This document shows positions 21,684-34,340 of a stretch of 64,000 nt of DNA, one piece after another. The notes below the pieces were generated by a model that made no database searches, was not told the DNA's origin, and saw only the letters and a list, made by a program, of their open reading frames with translations. Both the position numbers and the translations under genes were made by a program. Origin of the DNA: Aspidapion aeneum (lineage: Eukaryota > Arthropoda > Insecta > Coleoptera > Brentidae); contig OY755040.1 of the NCBI GenBank assembly GCA_963576565.1, positions 86,517,022 to 86,581,021 of the forward strand. Reading direction: 5' to 3'. Every line of letters begins with the position of its first letter. Position 1 is the stretch's first letter.

Positions 21684-22250
21684 GTGTCTGTCTGTAACGA
21701 CCAACGCGCATAACTCAAAAACCGCTTGGCCGATTTTAATGAAATTTGGTACCTAGGCTGGGTCTTGGGTCGAGATGGTCCCATTTAAAAATGAACAAAA
21801 TCCACCAAACACAAACCAAATAAAAGGGTGGGGGTAGATTTCAAAAATTAGAGTTTATGTGAAAATATGGCGTGTATGATATTAAACGAAAGGTAATTGA
21901 GTCTGCAGTTAAACAAAATACATTTTAATTTATTTAAAAAAAAGGGTGGGGGTATATTTTAAAAATTAGAGTTTAAGTGAAAATATGGCGTGTGTGATTG
22001 ATCAAACGAAAGGTAATTGAGTCCGGACTTTAACAAAATACATTTTAGTTTTTGTTTTTTTTAAGGGTGGGGGTAGATTTCAAAAATTTGAGTTTAAGTC
22101 AAAACATGGCTTGTGTGGTATCAAACAAAAGGTAATTTAGTCTGGAGTTGAATAAAATATATTTTAGTTTTTAGTTATATTAGCTCACACGTACACTATA
22201 ACTATAGTACCTAGTGTGAGCTTAGGGGCCCATATATTGGCAGAGTTTTT
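21484..22250 (+). mobile_element. hairpin-ended family, copy 1
   Basis: Starts with a hairpin (AGCTCACACATATACTA ... TAGTGTGAGCT, about 40 bases). Then come TATGGTGATCCTAATTTTTT, a conserved 100-base leader, (TGTC)n at 21621-21695 and AACGACCAACGCGCATAACTC. After GATTTTAATGAAATTTGGTA there are three degenerate sub-repeats, each with GGGTGGGGGTA, GAGTTTA.GTGAAAATATGGC and CAAACGAAAGGTAATTGAG. It closes with a second hairpin (AGCTCACACGTACACTATA ... TAGTGTGAGCT) and GGGGCCCATATATTGGCAGA. No protein is encoded; open frames through the TGTC tract are shadows. Class unknown. Confidence 0.85.
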
Positions 22251-22495
22251 TTAGTAATTTGTTTCAAACAAATCTTTAAATTAACCTAAAACCATTTTAA
22301 TTTGCCAAGTATCAAATCAGTTAAACTAAAAATCGTTCAACTAGCAATTTTTAATTTATATTTGTTGGAAATTTCCAGGTCCGGACTAAATTTTTTTTAA
22401 AATATTAAATATTATTTTTTTAACCCTAAATTAAAAAAATATTAAAGTTTTATCATTTTAAGATAATAATAGCATGAAGCGAATCAAAATAGTGA
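22251..22495. other. spacer between inverted copies 1 and 2
   Basis: About 245 bases of AT-rich sequence unrelated to the spacer of the other inverted pair (34971-35650). No coding signal. Confidence 0.6.
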
Positions 22496-23007
22496 TAAAA
22501 ATACTCTGCCAATATATGGGCCCCTAAGCTCACACTAGGTACTATAGTTATAGTGTACGTGTGAGCTAATATAACTAAAAACTGAAATATACACAAGCCA
22601 TGTTTTACCTTAAACTCAAATTTTTGAAATCCACCCCCACCCTTAAAAAAACAGAAACTAAAATGTATTTTGTTGAACTCCGGACTTAATTACCTTTCGT
22701 TTGATATCACACACGCCATATTTTCACTTAAACTCTAATTTTTGAAATATACCCCCACCCTTTTTTTAAATAAATTAAAATGTATTTTGTTCAACTCCAG
22801 ACTCAATTACCTTTCGTTTGATGTCACACACGCCATATTTTCACATAAACTCTAATTTTTGAAATCTATCCCCACCCTTTTATTTGGTTTGTGTTCGGTG
22901 GATTTTGTTCATTTTTAAATGGGACCATCTAGACCCAAGACCCAGCCTAGGTACCAAATTTCATTGAAATCGGTCAAGCGGTTTTTGAGTTATGCGCGTT
23001 GGTCGTT

Positions 23008-23038
<31 letters not shown>

Positions 23039-23185
23039 CAGACAGACAGCGCAACAAAAAAGTTTCAAAATCATCTGAAACGCAAAGATATATAAAAATT
23101 TTTGAAATCGGAGCAACTTTTTTTTTCTCGAAAAAATTAGGATCACCATAGCTCACACTACTATAGTATAGTATATGTGTGAGCT
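22496..23185 (-). mobile_element. hairpin-ended family, copy 2 (inverted)
   Basis: Reverse-complement copy facing copy 1, from TACTCTGCCAATATATGGGC to GTATATGTGTGAGCT. It has the same two end hairpins and sub-repeats and a short (CAGA)n tract at about 23010-23048. Copies 1 and 2 together form a 1.7-kb fold-back structure. Confidence 0.85.
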
Positions 23186-24063
23186 AAAATCCAGGTCCGT
23201 ATTTAATTTTTTTTATGATAAATACCATATCTCAAAAACCAAACAGTATTTAAAAAATTTGACAACGTCAGTATTTTGCTCTAAAAAAGTTGCCATTAAA
23301 ACGTTTTTACAGAATGCAAATATCTTGCAAAATAAGCGAGATACAAAGAATTATTAAAAATGTAAGTTTTTCAAAAACTCCCTGTATTAGCGAAACAACG
23401 TGGTATAGCAAAAATCTGATTACATAATTTTTAAGAGCTCAAACAAAGAGCACGGTAAGGTGCAATCAGAAAATCGATACTTTTAATAACAACCGAGTTT
23501 CGCATTTAATCCCATCGAAAATGGGACACGCTGTACATCAGCATGTTTTTAGCAAAAAATATAGATTTTCTTTAACGGGGTATCCAAAAAGTAAATTAAA
23601 ATGTAAAATAATCGAAAAGGTTGACTAGAATTAGAACAGAACAAATGTCTTTTTACCTTTAACGCCAAACTTTAATTACACTTTTTACGGGGTATATGTG
23701 AATAGTAATGCAGCTATAAATTATAACCAAAACTTTCTTAAAACAAAATTCTATCATGCAACATATAAAAAACACAATTGAAATTAGTGTTTTAATACTC
23801 TATAAGTGGTAGATGTCTTAGAAACAATAAAGTCGTTATTTGTATCAGACTTTTTATTCTTCTTCCGAGTTTCAGTACCAAAGATTGGCTTTTTAACGGC
23901 ATTTTGTTTAAACCCTAAATTCTTAATCATGTGTAATATATTATAATATCTGATCACCTGAAATGTAATAGCGCATTATCATATTAGTGTGATGTGTCAA
24001 AATCTATTGTTTTTTGATAGTTACCGTTGAAATATTTAAGTCAATCTCCGGCTCCGTGAAAAA
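23186..24063. other. non-coding; upstream flank of the DDE transposase relic
   Basis: No gene or repeat recognised. ATCCAGGTCCGTATTTAATT at 23190 loosely resembles TTCCAGGTCCGGACTAAATT in the spacer at 22374. Confidence 0.4.
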
Positions 24064-25940
24064 ATGGCTTTTCAAATACAATTTTCTTGCTATGTTTGCA
24101 ACATACTAAATAATCGTCGGCAGATCGTCTTTATTAATGGGAAACAAAAAGTAGAAATCTCAAAAAGACGCCGAAAGGAACTGGGCTATCCTGACTTAGA
24201 TGTCACTCCACAGTCTCGAATTTGTTTCAATTGCAATAATAGTATCAACAACGAAATTCAGGTATATGAAGACGATATAGATCCGACAGTATTAATTAAT
24301 TAATAACACGGAAATAGAATTTGCTCAGTTTGTGACCTAAATGCTAATAATTTGATCACAGAGTTCCTTAAGAAGCCAGAGTAAACTGTTTTAGTAAAAC
24401 TGGAATATTTATACCATGTCCAGCTCATCTAACTGATAGAAATTGCTTTTTGGCACCTTTACTTAATGGACTAATGGCTATTACACAGCCTTATAATTTA
24501 AAAGGCGCAGACCTGAGATTATTTCTCAACTCTATTAGAGAAGAAGGAAACAAGAACAGTTTTGAGAGGATAACTTTGATGATGAAGACTTCAAAGTTCT
24601 AACATCTTTAACTAAAAATCAATTCGTGGAAATGTTTGACATGTGTAATGAAATTATTTTGTATGGCAAAGCAGGAACGATATCTAAAAAAGAACTTATT
24701 TGTTTTTTTTGTAAGCTCAGACAGGGATTACCAGATGAGTTCTTGCGACTCTTGTTTCAATTTTCAAGTCGCCAGCATGTAAGCATTATAATAAAAAAAG
24801 TTGCAGCTGTATTGGAACATTACTTTGTTTCACAAAATCTTGGTGTAAGACATATCACCAGAGAAGAATTTATCAATAGGCACGTAACGGCTCTTGCAAA
24901 TCAACTTTTCAATCCGAATCCAGATAATGTAAAAGCTATTATCATAATTGACGGCACATATTTTGAAATTCAGAAAAGTCGCAATTTCCAAGTTCTGCGC
25001 CAATCCTTCTCAACACATAAGAACTACCATCTTCTCAAACCCGTTTTACTTGTGTCTTCAAATGGATATATACTGGATGTGTTGGGTCCTTACTTCGCTG
25101 ATAGAAACAATGAGCCTGCCATTTTACGAAATGAACTACAAGACGACGTTGCGGCACTGCGAAATTATTTTTAAGAGGGGGATATTTTTATTTTGGATAG
25201 GGGATACCGTGATGCTCATGAATTTGTGTAGATGTTCGCATGCATGCAACTGGGAAATATACCTCAATTACCGACACAAGAAGCAAATGTTTCTAGACTT
25301 GTAACTAAGTTGAGATGGATAATTGAGTCAAGAAACGGACACTTAAAATCAATTTTTTTGATCACGTTATTTCAAACTCTCAGATTAGTAACTTAAAACA
25401 TTTCTGAGAATTGCATGTGCCATCATCAATCGGTATCACCCACTAATAACCATGCCAGACGCTACAATCGAGCTAGCAGAACAAATGTTTACATCAAAGG
25501 ATTGTGGAAAAAAGAATTTTCGCAAGACATGGTAGATGGGCTGCAATTGAGAATGAAAACCTTAATTTTCCCCACTTAGATCTTGAACAAATACGCAACC
25601 TTTGCTTTGGTACGTACCAAATTAAAATGGCACCATCTTATGTTCAAGACAATATCCAAGCAAATGGAAACGATGTGTTCGAGTTCGATGCAAGATTAAA
25701 CATTCCCAATTTTTTAAGGATTAGAATACGCTCACGGCACCGAAACCTTACTAAATACCAGCTTGCAGTATGTTTTGATCTAATCGCCGAAAACATAACA
25801 GGTTATTACTGTACATGCAGATCCGGTGCCAGAACAATAGGTATGTGTTGTCAAGTACAAGTTGTGCAAGTGTGACCTGGTTTCTGGGCTATGCTCGCCA
25901 TGAGGTCATCGAAATAATGTCGAGGTCTTACCCGAAATAA
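24064..25940 (+). pseudogene. DDE transposase relic, PIF/Harbinger (DDE_4)-like with C-terminal zinc-finger
   Basis: Coding similarity runs through several frames. The N-terminal part has paired cysteines (CYVCN, CFNCN, then CSVCD), stopped by TAATAA at 24301. After frameshifts comes a helix-turn-helix-like region (LPDEFLRLLFQFSS), then the catalytic core. Its first D is in IIIIDGTYFEI (24950), followed by THKNYHLLKPVLLVSSNGYILD; the second D is in FILDRGYRDAHEF (25196, after a stop at 25172) and the E in KLRWIIESRNGHLK (25325). A last open frame (25504-25875) ends in CTCRSGARTIGMCC and, after another shift, WFLGYARHEV, resembling a SWIM-type finger. At least four frame breaks make it inactive. 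The minus-strand LINE begins 26 bases beyond its end. Confidence 0.75.
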
Positions 25941-25965
25941 TTGATTGACTATTGGTACATAAATT

Positions 25966-28513
25966 TAATTTAATTTAATTTTATTTTATTTACGCCATTT
26001 AACAGGAGTTAACCCAATTACAAAGTGGGGAAGAATACAGTGATTAACAATAACAGAATCTAAGGATAAAATGAAGTACAAAATAAAATAAATTTACTAC
26101 ATCTACACTGAGTGAGCAGAAATAAAAATTATGAAAATCATATATTTTTTAAAGTAGAGATACTGCAAATAAATATGTCACATCTGTCGCAAGTCTGATT
26201 GCACGTGTTACAAGCCCGAATTATTGGAGAATTTTTTCAAAAATTGGTGCGCTGGTAAGGAAGATAAAACGGAACAGTAGTGCGTGCTGATGTTCTATGT
26301 ACTAAAAAATTAATCTTCTGCAATAATTCCTGGAAGTCGATTTTATTATGTATTAATTTGAAAATGAATTGCAACTCTGCCAACTTGCGCCGGTCCTCCA
26401 ATGAAGATACACTGAACCTTTCACAAAGGACCTGGTTCAGAATACCAATTTCGGGAAACACACCATCAAGCTTAAAAACAAGGTACTTCAGAAACTTACG
26501 TTAAATTTTTTCAATAGTATTAACGTGTGTATCATAATACGGAGACCATACTATGCACGAGTATTCCAATTTAGATCTGACATAAGCAAAATAGAGTAAT
26601 TTTATACTAGAAATATTTTCTAGGTACTGAGAATTCCGTATTATGAACCCAAGCAGTCGGTAGCTTTTCTTTACAACTCCGAGATCGTTAAATTCCAGAC
26701 TCCTGGGTATTTCGGTTGTATCAATGGAGTAATTGAATTGAATTACCTGTTTCCTAAGGGTGAAAGACACTACACTGCATTTAGATGGATTGAGAGGGAG
26801 AGAGTTCTCAAGACACCAAGTATATACCTTATTTAGAGCAGTTTGAAGTTTTTCACAATCAGCAACGTTATTTATTCTACAGATAAGCTTTAAGTCATCA
26901 GCGTACAATAGGCAAATAACTTCTATGTCCTGAACTACGCTATTTATAAAAGCTATAAATAAGAGAGGACCTAGTATAGAGCCTTGAGGAACTCCGGAAG
27001 TAGCCTTGATCGTAGAGGAGGTTTGTCCATAGCATTCTACATACTGAAGCCTTTCAGTTAAGTATGAATAAAGAAACTTAGGTAAATCATCAGAGATGCC
27101 AAAGGTTACAAGTGTACGGAGAAGAATACTATGGTCTAGTCTGTCAAAAGCCTTAGAAAAGTCAGTGTAAATAACATCAATCTGAGCACCCGCATCCAAG
27201 CATTCAGCTATTAGGTGTGTAACAGTAATTACATTGGTTGTGGTAGATTTGCGTTTCATGAAGCCGTGTTGACAGGAATCTATTTGACTGCTCAGGGGAA
27301 AGTAAAGCGATGTATGGAGAACGCGTTCAAAACATTTTGAAAAATTGTTTATTATGGTAATTGGCCGATAATTTACAATACGATATTTTTCTTGTTTTTT
27401 ATGGACAGGTATAATTTTAGAATTTTTCCAAGTATCAGGAAATGTGCAGAATTTTAAAGATAAGTTAAAAAGAACAGTTAAGGGGTAAGCAAAGACGTAT
27501 GCACAATCTTTCAGTAAAAATGCAGGAATCTTGTCGGGACCGACAATGGCCTTGGGTTTCATGGTCTTTAATGCTTGCAATACCTCAGATTCATTGAAGC
27601 TTTTAAGTGAAATGACATTTGAGTTAAAGTTAGAAGAAATATTATTTTGTAATTTAGTACGCTGCTGAGATGGTGTATATGAACTCTGAAAGTAATCAGC
27701 AAATGCATCAGCTATGCGCTGGGGATCCGTCGTACTCTCTTCATTGTGATCTGTCATGCACTGCGGCAGACCATTATTCGACTGCAATGATTGTATTAGG
27801 CGCCAGAAATTTCCAGGTTGAGTTGTCAGGTTCGCTTCAAGTCTAGCGCAATACTCGCGGTATGATGTTTCTGTATCGTGTTTTATTTTATTACGACGTT
27901 CTCGAAATTTAACAAAATCATTATCGCTGCGACTTTTTTTGTGTTTTTGAAAGTATTTATGTTTTTGTTTAATCGACCGTATGATGAGGGAAGTAAACCA
28001 GGGAAGATATTTTCTACGCCGCTTAGATGTTTTTGGCACGTGGGTGTCTAGACAGGAGTATAATTTGTAATAAAATAATTCGACAGCCTCATTGACGTTA
28101 TCAACCGTTTCCAAAACACGCCAGTCAATGTTAGCTAAGCTCGCATATAGATTTCTCAGGTCAGATCTCTTGAAATTATAAAAGATGTCATTAATTTTGA
28201 GTTTGCTCAACTTTTTGTCACCGGCCATTTTATAGTCAATTAATAAAGAAGGATGGCACTTGTCCTCATTTAGCAGGATGTCATGACATCTCTGCACGGA
28301 AGTGAGGTTTGAGGAAGATGTTAATACTAGATCAAGCAGTCGATTATCAGAATTTTTGACAGTGTTAATCTGATGCCAATCAAGAAAATTAATAAAATTC
28401 TCCATGTAGGTTACGTATTCAGGGTAATTAAAATCTCCGAGAAAGACTGCTTTAGCACTATATAGGAAATTCAGGAATGACAGATATTCAAAAAGTTGTT
28501 CATATGGATGATT
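25966..28513 (-). mobile_element. 5'-truncated Jockey/CR1-like LINE
   Basis: The 3' end on the minus strand reads TTAAATGGCGTAAATAAAATAAAATTAAATT at 26003-25966, the same style of end as the LINE at 471-3465. The 5' end breaks off inside the endonuclease at about 28513, just before NHPYEQLFEYL. No convincing target duplication seen. Confidence 0.85.
26138..28513 (-). pseudogene. LINE ORF2 (partial endonuclease plus reverse transcriptase), two stops
   Basis: One continuous frame from the truncation point to TGA at 26140-26138. The endonuclease part starts before AVFLGDFNYPE (about 28440), and its terminal motif reads EDKCHPSL. RT motifs: VNYRPITIINN, motif A YTDFSKAFD (about 27160), SGVPQGSILGPLLF (motif B, about 26985) and motif C YADD (about 26900). 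A C-terminal cysteine cluster (CNTCNQTCDRC) follows. Only two in-frame stops break it (TAA at 26503-26501 and TGA at 26239-26237). It is therefore younger than the LINE at 471-3465, though the 5' truncation alone makes it dead. Confidence 0.88.
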
Positions 28514-29374
28514 CTACCAAAAGTGGGCTATATGGATATCATTTTTGGTCATTGCCTTTAAATAACAGTACAGCACAGTAAATAATTTTGTTTTGTTAAA
28601 TTTATGTAACTAATTAGGTGAAGCTAAGAAACATTTATTTTCCCGAATTTTAGGAATTATTGCATAAAAATTCCAGAGGGATCAGTACCAGAGGATTGAG
28701 TTTTTTAATGGTTTTCCAATTTAAATCAAAATCTATTTAGACTACTTAACTTAAGTTTTATATAAACAAAGTTCCTATAATATAATTATATATTTAAAAC
28801 AATCAACAAAAAAATTATACTATTGATATCAGTCAAATATTTACTTACCAGAGGAATGATAATTGAAGCGTGCCTGTTTGATTTCTCAGAAAAAAACTAA
28901 TTTTCTGCCGAAAATAAAAAGATCTATAATTTAAACCAAACTAAAGTTGACATTATCTGTCACAAGTTGTCACCCTCACAATAAATAAACAGATATTAAA
29001 AATTTAATAAGAACATAGTAATCAAAACAAATAACAAAAAAAATATATAAAAAATGAAATATTAGGTTTAATAGAAGATTTTAAACCAATTAGAAACTTG
29101 TGTTCTATCTGTATGATAGAAGAAATCTGCCTTGACAGTAGAATTTTGTTTAATAAAAACTTACTCCAAAAAAAATATTTTTTTTTTATTATAATATATA
29201 AATAAAGAAGTTTTAAACCCCCTCTCAAATGGGAAACGTTTAAAGAAACCTATGTAGGTCGAAAACAACAAGATGTAGTTTTAACTATATTTACCTTATC
29301 TTAAAATTCTAGCCTTGCAAAGCTGGTCAGTTTTTTCGTATCTTTATTTTTCTAATACAGTGGAACTTTTTTAG
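28514..29374. other. non-coding; possible first intron/upstream flank of the P-element relic
   Basis: No coding frame recognised. If the P-like element kept its usual layout, an exon with the first part of the THAP domain should lie here, but none could be identified. Confidence 0.4.
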
Positions 29375-31605
29375 GTTCATTTTGAAGAATCCTGTTTTGA
29401 AGCTTCACTTACTTTAAAACAAATGGCTGCTCCAACACTTTACAATTTGGCACATTACCGTGAAAACCCGGTAATCTGCTCTATACAAGTATTAGAAGAA
29501 GATTTAGTTGCTGCAAAGAGAAAAAATGGAAGACGAGAGTCAACAAATTGAAAAACAAATTTGGCAAATTAAAGAATTAAAACATCAGCTAAAGAAAGAA
29601 CAGTCTGTGTTTAAGGTGACGGGCATATTTAATAAAGATCAGATCGAAGTAATAATTGCTTCTAAAAAAATAAAGGAATTCAGGTGGTCTAACAAAACAT
29701 TTGAAGATGCCTTTAAACTCAAATTTGTTTGTGGCACCGCTGGGTATAGATATCTCCTTAAGCTAAATCTTCCGTTTCCAAAAATCCGCACCCTTTCATA
29801 TAAAATTGAACATTTGCCTTTTCAACCTGGCATTTTAGATAAAATTTTTTATTTTCTTAAAATCAAAATTCAATTCTTTGCAATTTAAAGCCTGTGCCAT
29901 TACCCCCAGCAAGGATTTATGTCAAGGATCTTCAAAAATTTTGGGCTACGATTCTCTGTCTGAACAGGCGGTCTTGGCAAACCAGTTTTTTTGCTTCGGG
30001 GTGTAAATACTTCTTGGAAACAAATTGTCGCTTACCATTTTATTGGAAACTCTTGTAAAGGACCATCTGTGGCCACAATTATTTTGGATATGATCGGTCT
30101 TAATGTTTTAGGTATTACGTCAGACATGGGGCCCGATAACGTTGCGGTATGGAACATTTTGGAATAAAGGCAAAAAAAACAATTTTTCAAAATTTTATAA
30201 CCGATCCCGATAACTCAGAAATAAAGTATTTTTTATAGCGGATATTTCTCACCTTTTAAAAAACATTAGGACAATGCTAGTGAATAATAAAACTATCTGT
30301 ATTTCAGATTATTTTGTCAAAAAATATAATTTACCGATCGATATTATTGATGTTCAGCACATTACCTCCTTGGCGGAATTTCAGGAAAATATGGACCTAA
30401 AATTTTGCCCAAAGCTTGATACGGATTTTTCAAATGTAACTCAATTTAATAAAATGAAAGTATCAAGAGCATTCTATATTTTAAATCATAATGTAAGCTC
30501 TGCCCTTAGTTGTAAGCTCTGCCCTTAGTTTTTTAGGTGTGTAACATAATTGATGAAAATTCGAAAACAACTGCTTGGTTTGTGGAAACGGTGTCAAAAT
30601 GGTTCACAATAATGAGTTCAAGAGACGAGAAATTGGCCCTAAGTAAACTAAATATGATAAATTATAACCAAACTATTGATTTTTTAAGGGAAATAATACT
30701 ACTTTTTAAAACTATGAAAATTGGGGAAAAGGGTATTTGGAAACCAGTGCAAACTGGAGTAATTCTTTCCACACAAATAATTTTAGACCTTCAAGAATAT
30801 CTGTTGAATGAAAAAGGATATACATACCTTAAAACATCGCCGTTTATGCAGGATGTGTTGGATAATGTTTTTGGGCAAATGAGATTAAGACAAAGAATGC
30901 CCACAGCAGAACAATGTCGGAAAATCTTTAAAAATGTATGCTTTCTTCAATACTTGGACGTGGTTCCCGCCAACTGAAGCCATGACAATCAAAACGATCC
31001 AAATTTTTTAAGTTTAGATTCTGTTATGACAAAGAAATTTTTGCCGAAAAAAGGAGTAGAAATCGAACCTCTTTTGGTGGCCTTACCTCAAAATTGGAAT
31101 AAGAATGTTCCTTCATTGGATAATATTCATCAAAATTTACTGTACAATTCAGCGGGTTATATTTTAAAATATATTAAAAAAAGCAATAAATGTAAAGGAT
31201 GCCATGACTTTATTTTGAGCAATAATGTTCAGAAACCCTTTTCAAAACTAGTTACATTAAAACAATATAAAACATGTACTCTGGATTTTCCTTCACCTTT
31301 GGTATTTAAACTTTTTGTAAGAATCGAACAAATATTTTTAAATATTTCAAAACACATTCCTTCAAAAAATTTTAACTTTTTGGGTTTACTAAATTTTTAG
31401 TTTTTAAAGATTACGAAGTTAAATAAATTCGCTTTCCTCATTGCAATGATTTTAAAACGAAAATTGTCAACTCATTTTGTAGATATAGAATCAGGATTTA
31501 TTTAGCAAAAGATAAAAAAATGATTAGGAGGGATGCAGCACTTCAAAATGAGTTTGCAAATAGCAGCAAAAGCGCAAAAATAAGTGTAGCTTTTGGAGAT
31601 TAATT
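29375..31605 (+). pseudogene. P-element/THAP9-type transposase relic
   Basis: An exon opens after TTTTTTAG (acceptor, 29374) with the end of a THAP zinc finger (VHFEESCF, then AAPTLYNL). After a frame change near 29500 a coiled coil follows (IEKQIWQIKELKHQLKKEQ), then the P-transposase core: FRWSNKTFEDAFKLKFVCG with GYRYLLKL, KQIVAYHFIGNS and GITSDMGPDNVAVWN (D of the catalytic site, near 30120). Later segments give CISDYFVKKYNLP, FNKMKVSRAFYILNHNV, TAWFVETVSKWFTIMSSRDE, IWKPVQTGVILST and an AGYI..I..C..C finger-like end (31161-31205). At least five stops or frameshifts separate them. THAP9/P transposases cut and paste DNA; this copy cannot. No terminal inverted repeats were traced. Confidence 0.82.
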
Positions 31606-31621
31606 TAATTTGTTTTGTTTT

Positions 31622-31745
31622 TAGGATCTAGTTTTTAACCCTAGAATCGTATGATTATATGTATATATGGGTGTGTTTGTTTTTAAGATCTAGTTTTTAA
31701 CCCTAGAATCGTATAAATATGTGTATGTATGTGTGTGTATTAAAG
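31622..31745. repeat. tandem duplication, unit about 62 bp
   Basis: GATCTAGTTTTTAACCCTAG starts at 31625 and again at 31687, each followed by AATCGTAT and a (GTAT)n-like run. Confidence 0.85.
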
Positions 31746-32125
31746 CAATGAATACACAACTATAAGAAATGCAGCTATATTAAGGCCACCCGAGCCCTCC
31801 CTATATTGATTATTTTAGTTATAGCGGTCTCCACAGATGTCGCTCAAATTACGAAACGAAATAATTCTAATTTTGGGTTGATTAAATCGACCATAACAGA
31901 AGAAATTTACTGTGGGTACAGAACTAGTGGTATCGATTGGCGAAGGCGCTTTAGATTTAGCCGGCGGGTGTAACGTGAGTTTTTGGGAATTAATTTCACC
32001 GGCGCGGCGGATAAGGCTGGGTGAAACAAGAGTCGAACAGAAAACGAGGTTTTTAAGTAAATCGTTTCACCCGCGCGGAGCTTAAATTTCTCACTTTTTT
32101 TTATGTAAAAAATAAAGAGGCATAC

Positions 32126-32187
<62 letters not shown>

Positions 32188-32614
32188 GGTATTGTGGGTG
32201 AGACACGCGCCCTTGTTATAATGTGAATATCATGTACATATCTATTCGAATTTAATTTAGAAAGAAGTAGGTAAGCCGGATCGAGTGTTCTACGAAAGAC
32301 TATAGACGCGCGTGCAAAACAAAAATTGAATCGTGTGTCATCGGCTGTTAACATCGGCTGTCGTCAACGCGAATTCGGCCGGTCGAAGGTCAAGCAAAAC
32401 GCGTATTAAAGTAGGTAGACTGATTAATAAATACCTACCCACCCAGGTCAATTTAATTTTCTGTTTTATAATATTTGGGTGATCCGTGATCTAAACCCAG
32501 AGCGGAGGCAGTTGCAAATTAACAGAAAAAAACTGAAAATTTTAAATTTTTAAAAGGTCATAGTTTTATACATTTTTATGAAAATTTGAGAAATGTCGCA
32601 TACTAAAAGGAGCA
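31746..32614. other. non-coding stretch with a (TA)n microsatellite
   Basis: (TA)n occupies about 32130-32184. The rest is GC-richer than its surroundings (CCGGCGGGTG, CACCGGCGCGG), but no coding frame or repeat boundary is evident; open frames here include the TA tract and look spurious. Confidence 0.45.
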
Positions 32615-32616
32615 TA

Positions 32617-34320
32617 CCGGGCGGGCCAAAAAAACCGGACATTTTTTTTTATGATAACTATTGAACTACACTATCGATTTTAATTAGACAAACTGCACTT
32701 GGCAGAGAATGGATCAGAGTTTTGACTAAATATATTTTTTTGTCCGCCATCGCAAAATCCAAGATGGAGGACGAAATGAAATTGTATCCTTCAAAGATGC
32801 TCGTTTATTCTTGTGTTGCGAACACGTTTTCATTTTTTTTTAATTAGTAAGAAAGCTGCATTCTTGCCACGTAGGTACAACAAGGTACGACTCAGCAAAA
32901 TCGGTTTAGTGGTTCTAAAAAAATATTTTTGTTTCAACCATTGTTTTGCATATTAAACGATTGCCTTGCCAATCATGTCTGCATTTATTTTCTTATAAAT
33001 TCATTACTACTGAACCGATTTTAATAAAATAAAAAACATCTTGTTAGGATTGACTTCTTTTTAAAGATCATAATCAAAGTTTATCGCCATCTTAAAATTT
33101 AAGATGGTGGACAGAATCATACTTGATTCTCCAAAATGGCGTGTTTATTCTTATTTTCCGAGAACGTTTTAGTTTTTCTTTAATTTATAGAAAAGCGCTA
33201 CTTTTCCCTCACAAAACGCGGTACAAATTGGTAAAATAGGTGTGATGGTTATAAATTCGTTATTACTAAACCGATTTTAGTGAAACAAAAAATCCTGGTT
33301 GGGAATTGATTTTTAAAGATCAATCAGTTTGCACTATGATGTTTTTATTTGACTAAAATTGGTTCAGTAGTAATGAATTTATGAAGAAACAGAATGCAGA
33401 CAGGATTGGCAATGCAATCGTATAATTTGTAATAAAAATGGCAGATTTTGTGAGAACCACTTTACCGATTTTATTACTTTGTACCTTGTTAAGCGGGAGA
33501 AAAGTAGTGCTCTATAAATAACAGAAAAGTGAAGGGTCAAGTATGGTTCTATCCGACATCTTAACTTAAACACTATGTTTTTTTTTCACTAAGATCGGTT
33601 TAGTAATATTGTAAAGTAAGTAAGTAAGGAAATGAATGCGAACAGGATTGGCAATGCAATCGAATAATCTGTAAAACAATGGCTAAAACAAAAATAGATT
33701 TTTTGAGAACCACCAAACCGATTTTACTAATTTGTACCTCGTTTTTCGGGGGAAAAGTAGTGCTTTTCTATAAAAGAAAATAAAAACCTAAACATGTTCA
33801 GAAAATAAGAAAAACAGGCGATTTTCAAAAATCAAGTATGATTCTGTCCGCATCTTAAATATTAAGATGGTGATAAATTTTGATCGTGATCTTTAAAAAC
33901 CAGGAAGCATTTTTTCACATCAAAATCGGTTCAGTAGTAATGAATTTATAAGGCAGACATGATTGGCAAGGCAATCGTATAATATGCAAAACCATGGTTG
34001 AAACAAAAATATTTGCTTTTAGAACCACTAAACCGATTTTGCTGAGTCGTACCTTGTTGTACTTGGCAAGAATGCAGCTTTCTTAGTAATTAAAAAAAAT
34101 AATAAAAACATGTTCGCAACACAAGAATAAACGAGCATCCTTAAATGGTACAATTTCATTTCGTCCGCCATCTTGGATTTTGCGATGGCGGACAAAAGAA
34201 TATATTTGGTCCAAACTCTAATCCATTCTCTGTCAAGTGCAGTTTGTTACATTAAAATCGATGGTATAGTTCAAAAGTTATAATGAAAAAAAAATTGTCC
34301 GGTTTTTTTGGCCCACCCGG
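32617..34320. mobile_element. palindromic non-autonomous DNA element, TA duplication, 1.7 kb
   Basis: Ends are CCGGGCGGGCCAAAAAAACC and the inverse of CCGGGTGGGCC..., with TA at 32615-32616 and 34321-34322. Both halves are inverse complements over most of their length (ATCCAAGATGG, AAGATGCTCGTTTATTCTTG, AACCGATTTT words on both sides). Within each arm shorter units repeat (GGTTC..TAGTAATGAATTTAT, GGCAAGGCAATCGTATAAT). No ORF. A Tc1/mariner-like target choice is suggested. A 233-bp relative is at 39416-39648 and an internal fragment at 35094-35650. Confidence 0.85.
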
Positions 34321-34340
34321 TAATAGCGAATTTCGTTATT

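Noticed and set aside
21621..21695. (TGTC)n tracts considered as a CRISPR-like array
   Set aside because: Pure tetranucleotide repeats without spacers, in a eukaryotic transposon context.
21484..23185. Helitron identity for the hairpin-ended family
   Set aside because: No 5' TC or 3' CTRR end next to a single terminal hairpin, and hairpins occur at both ends; left unclassified.
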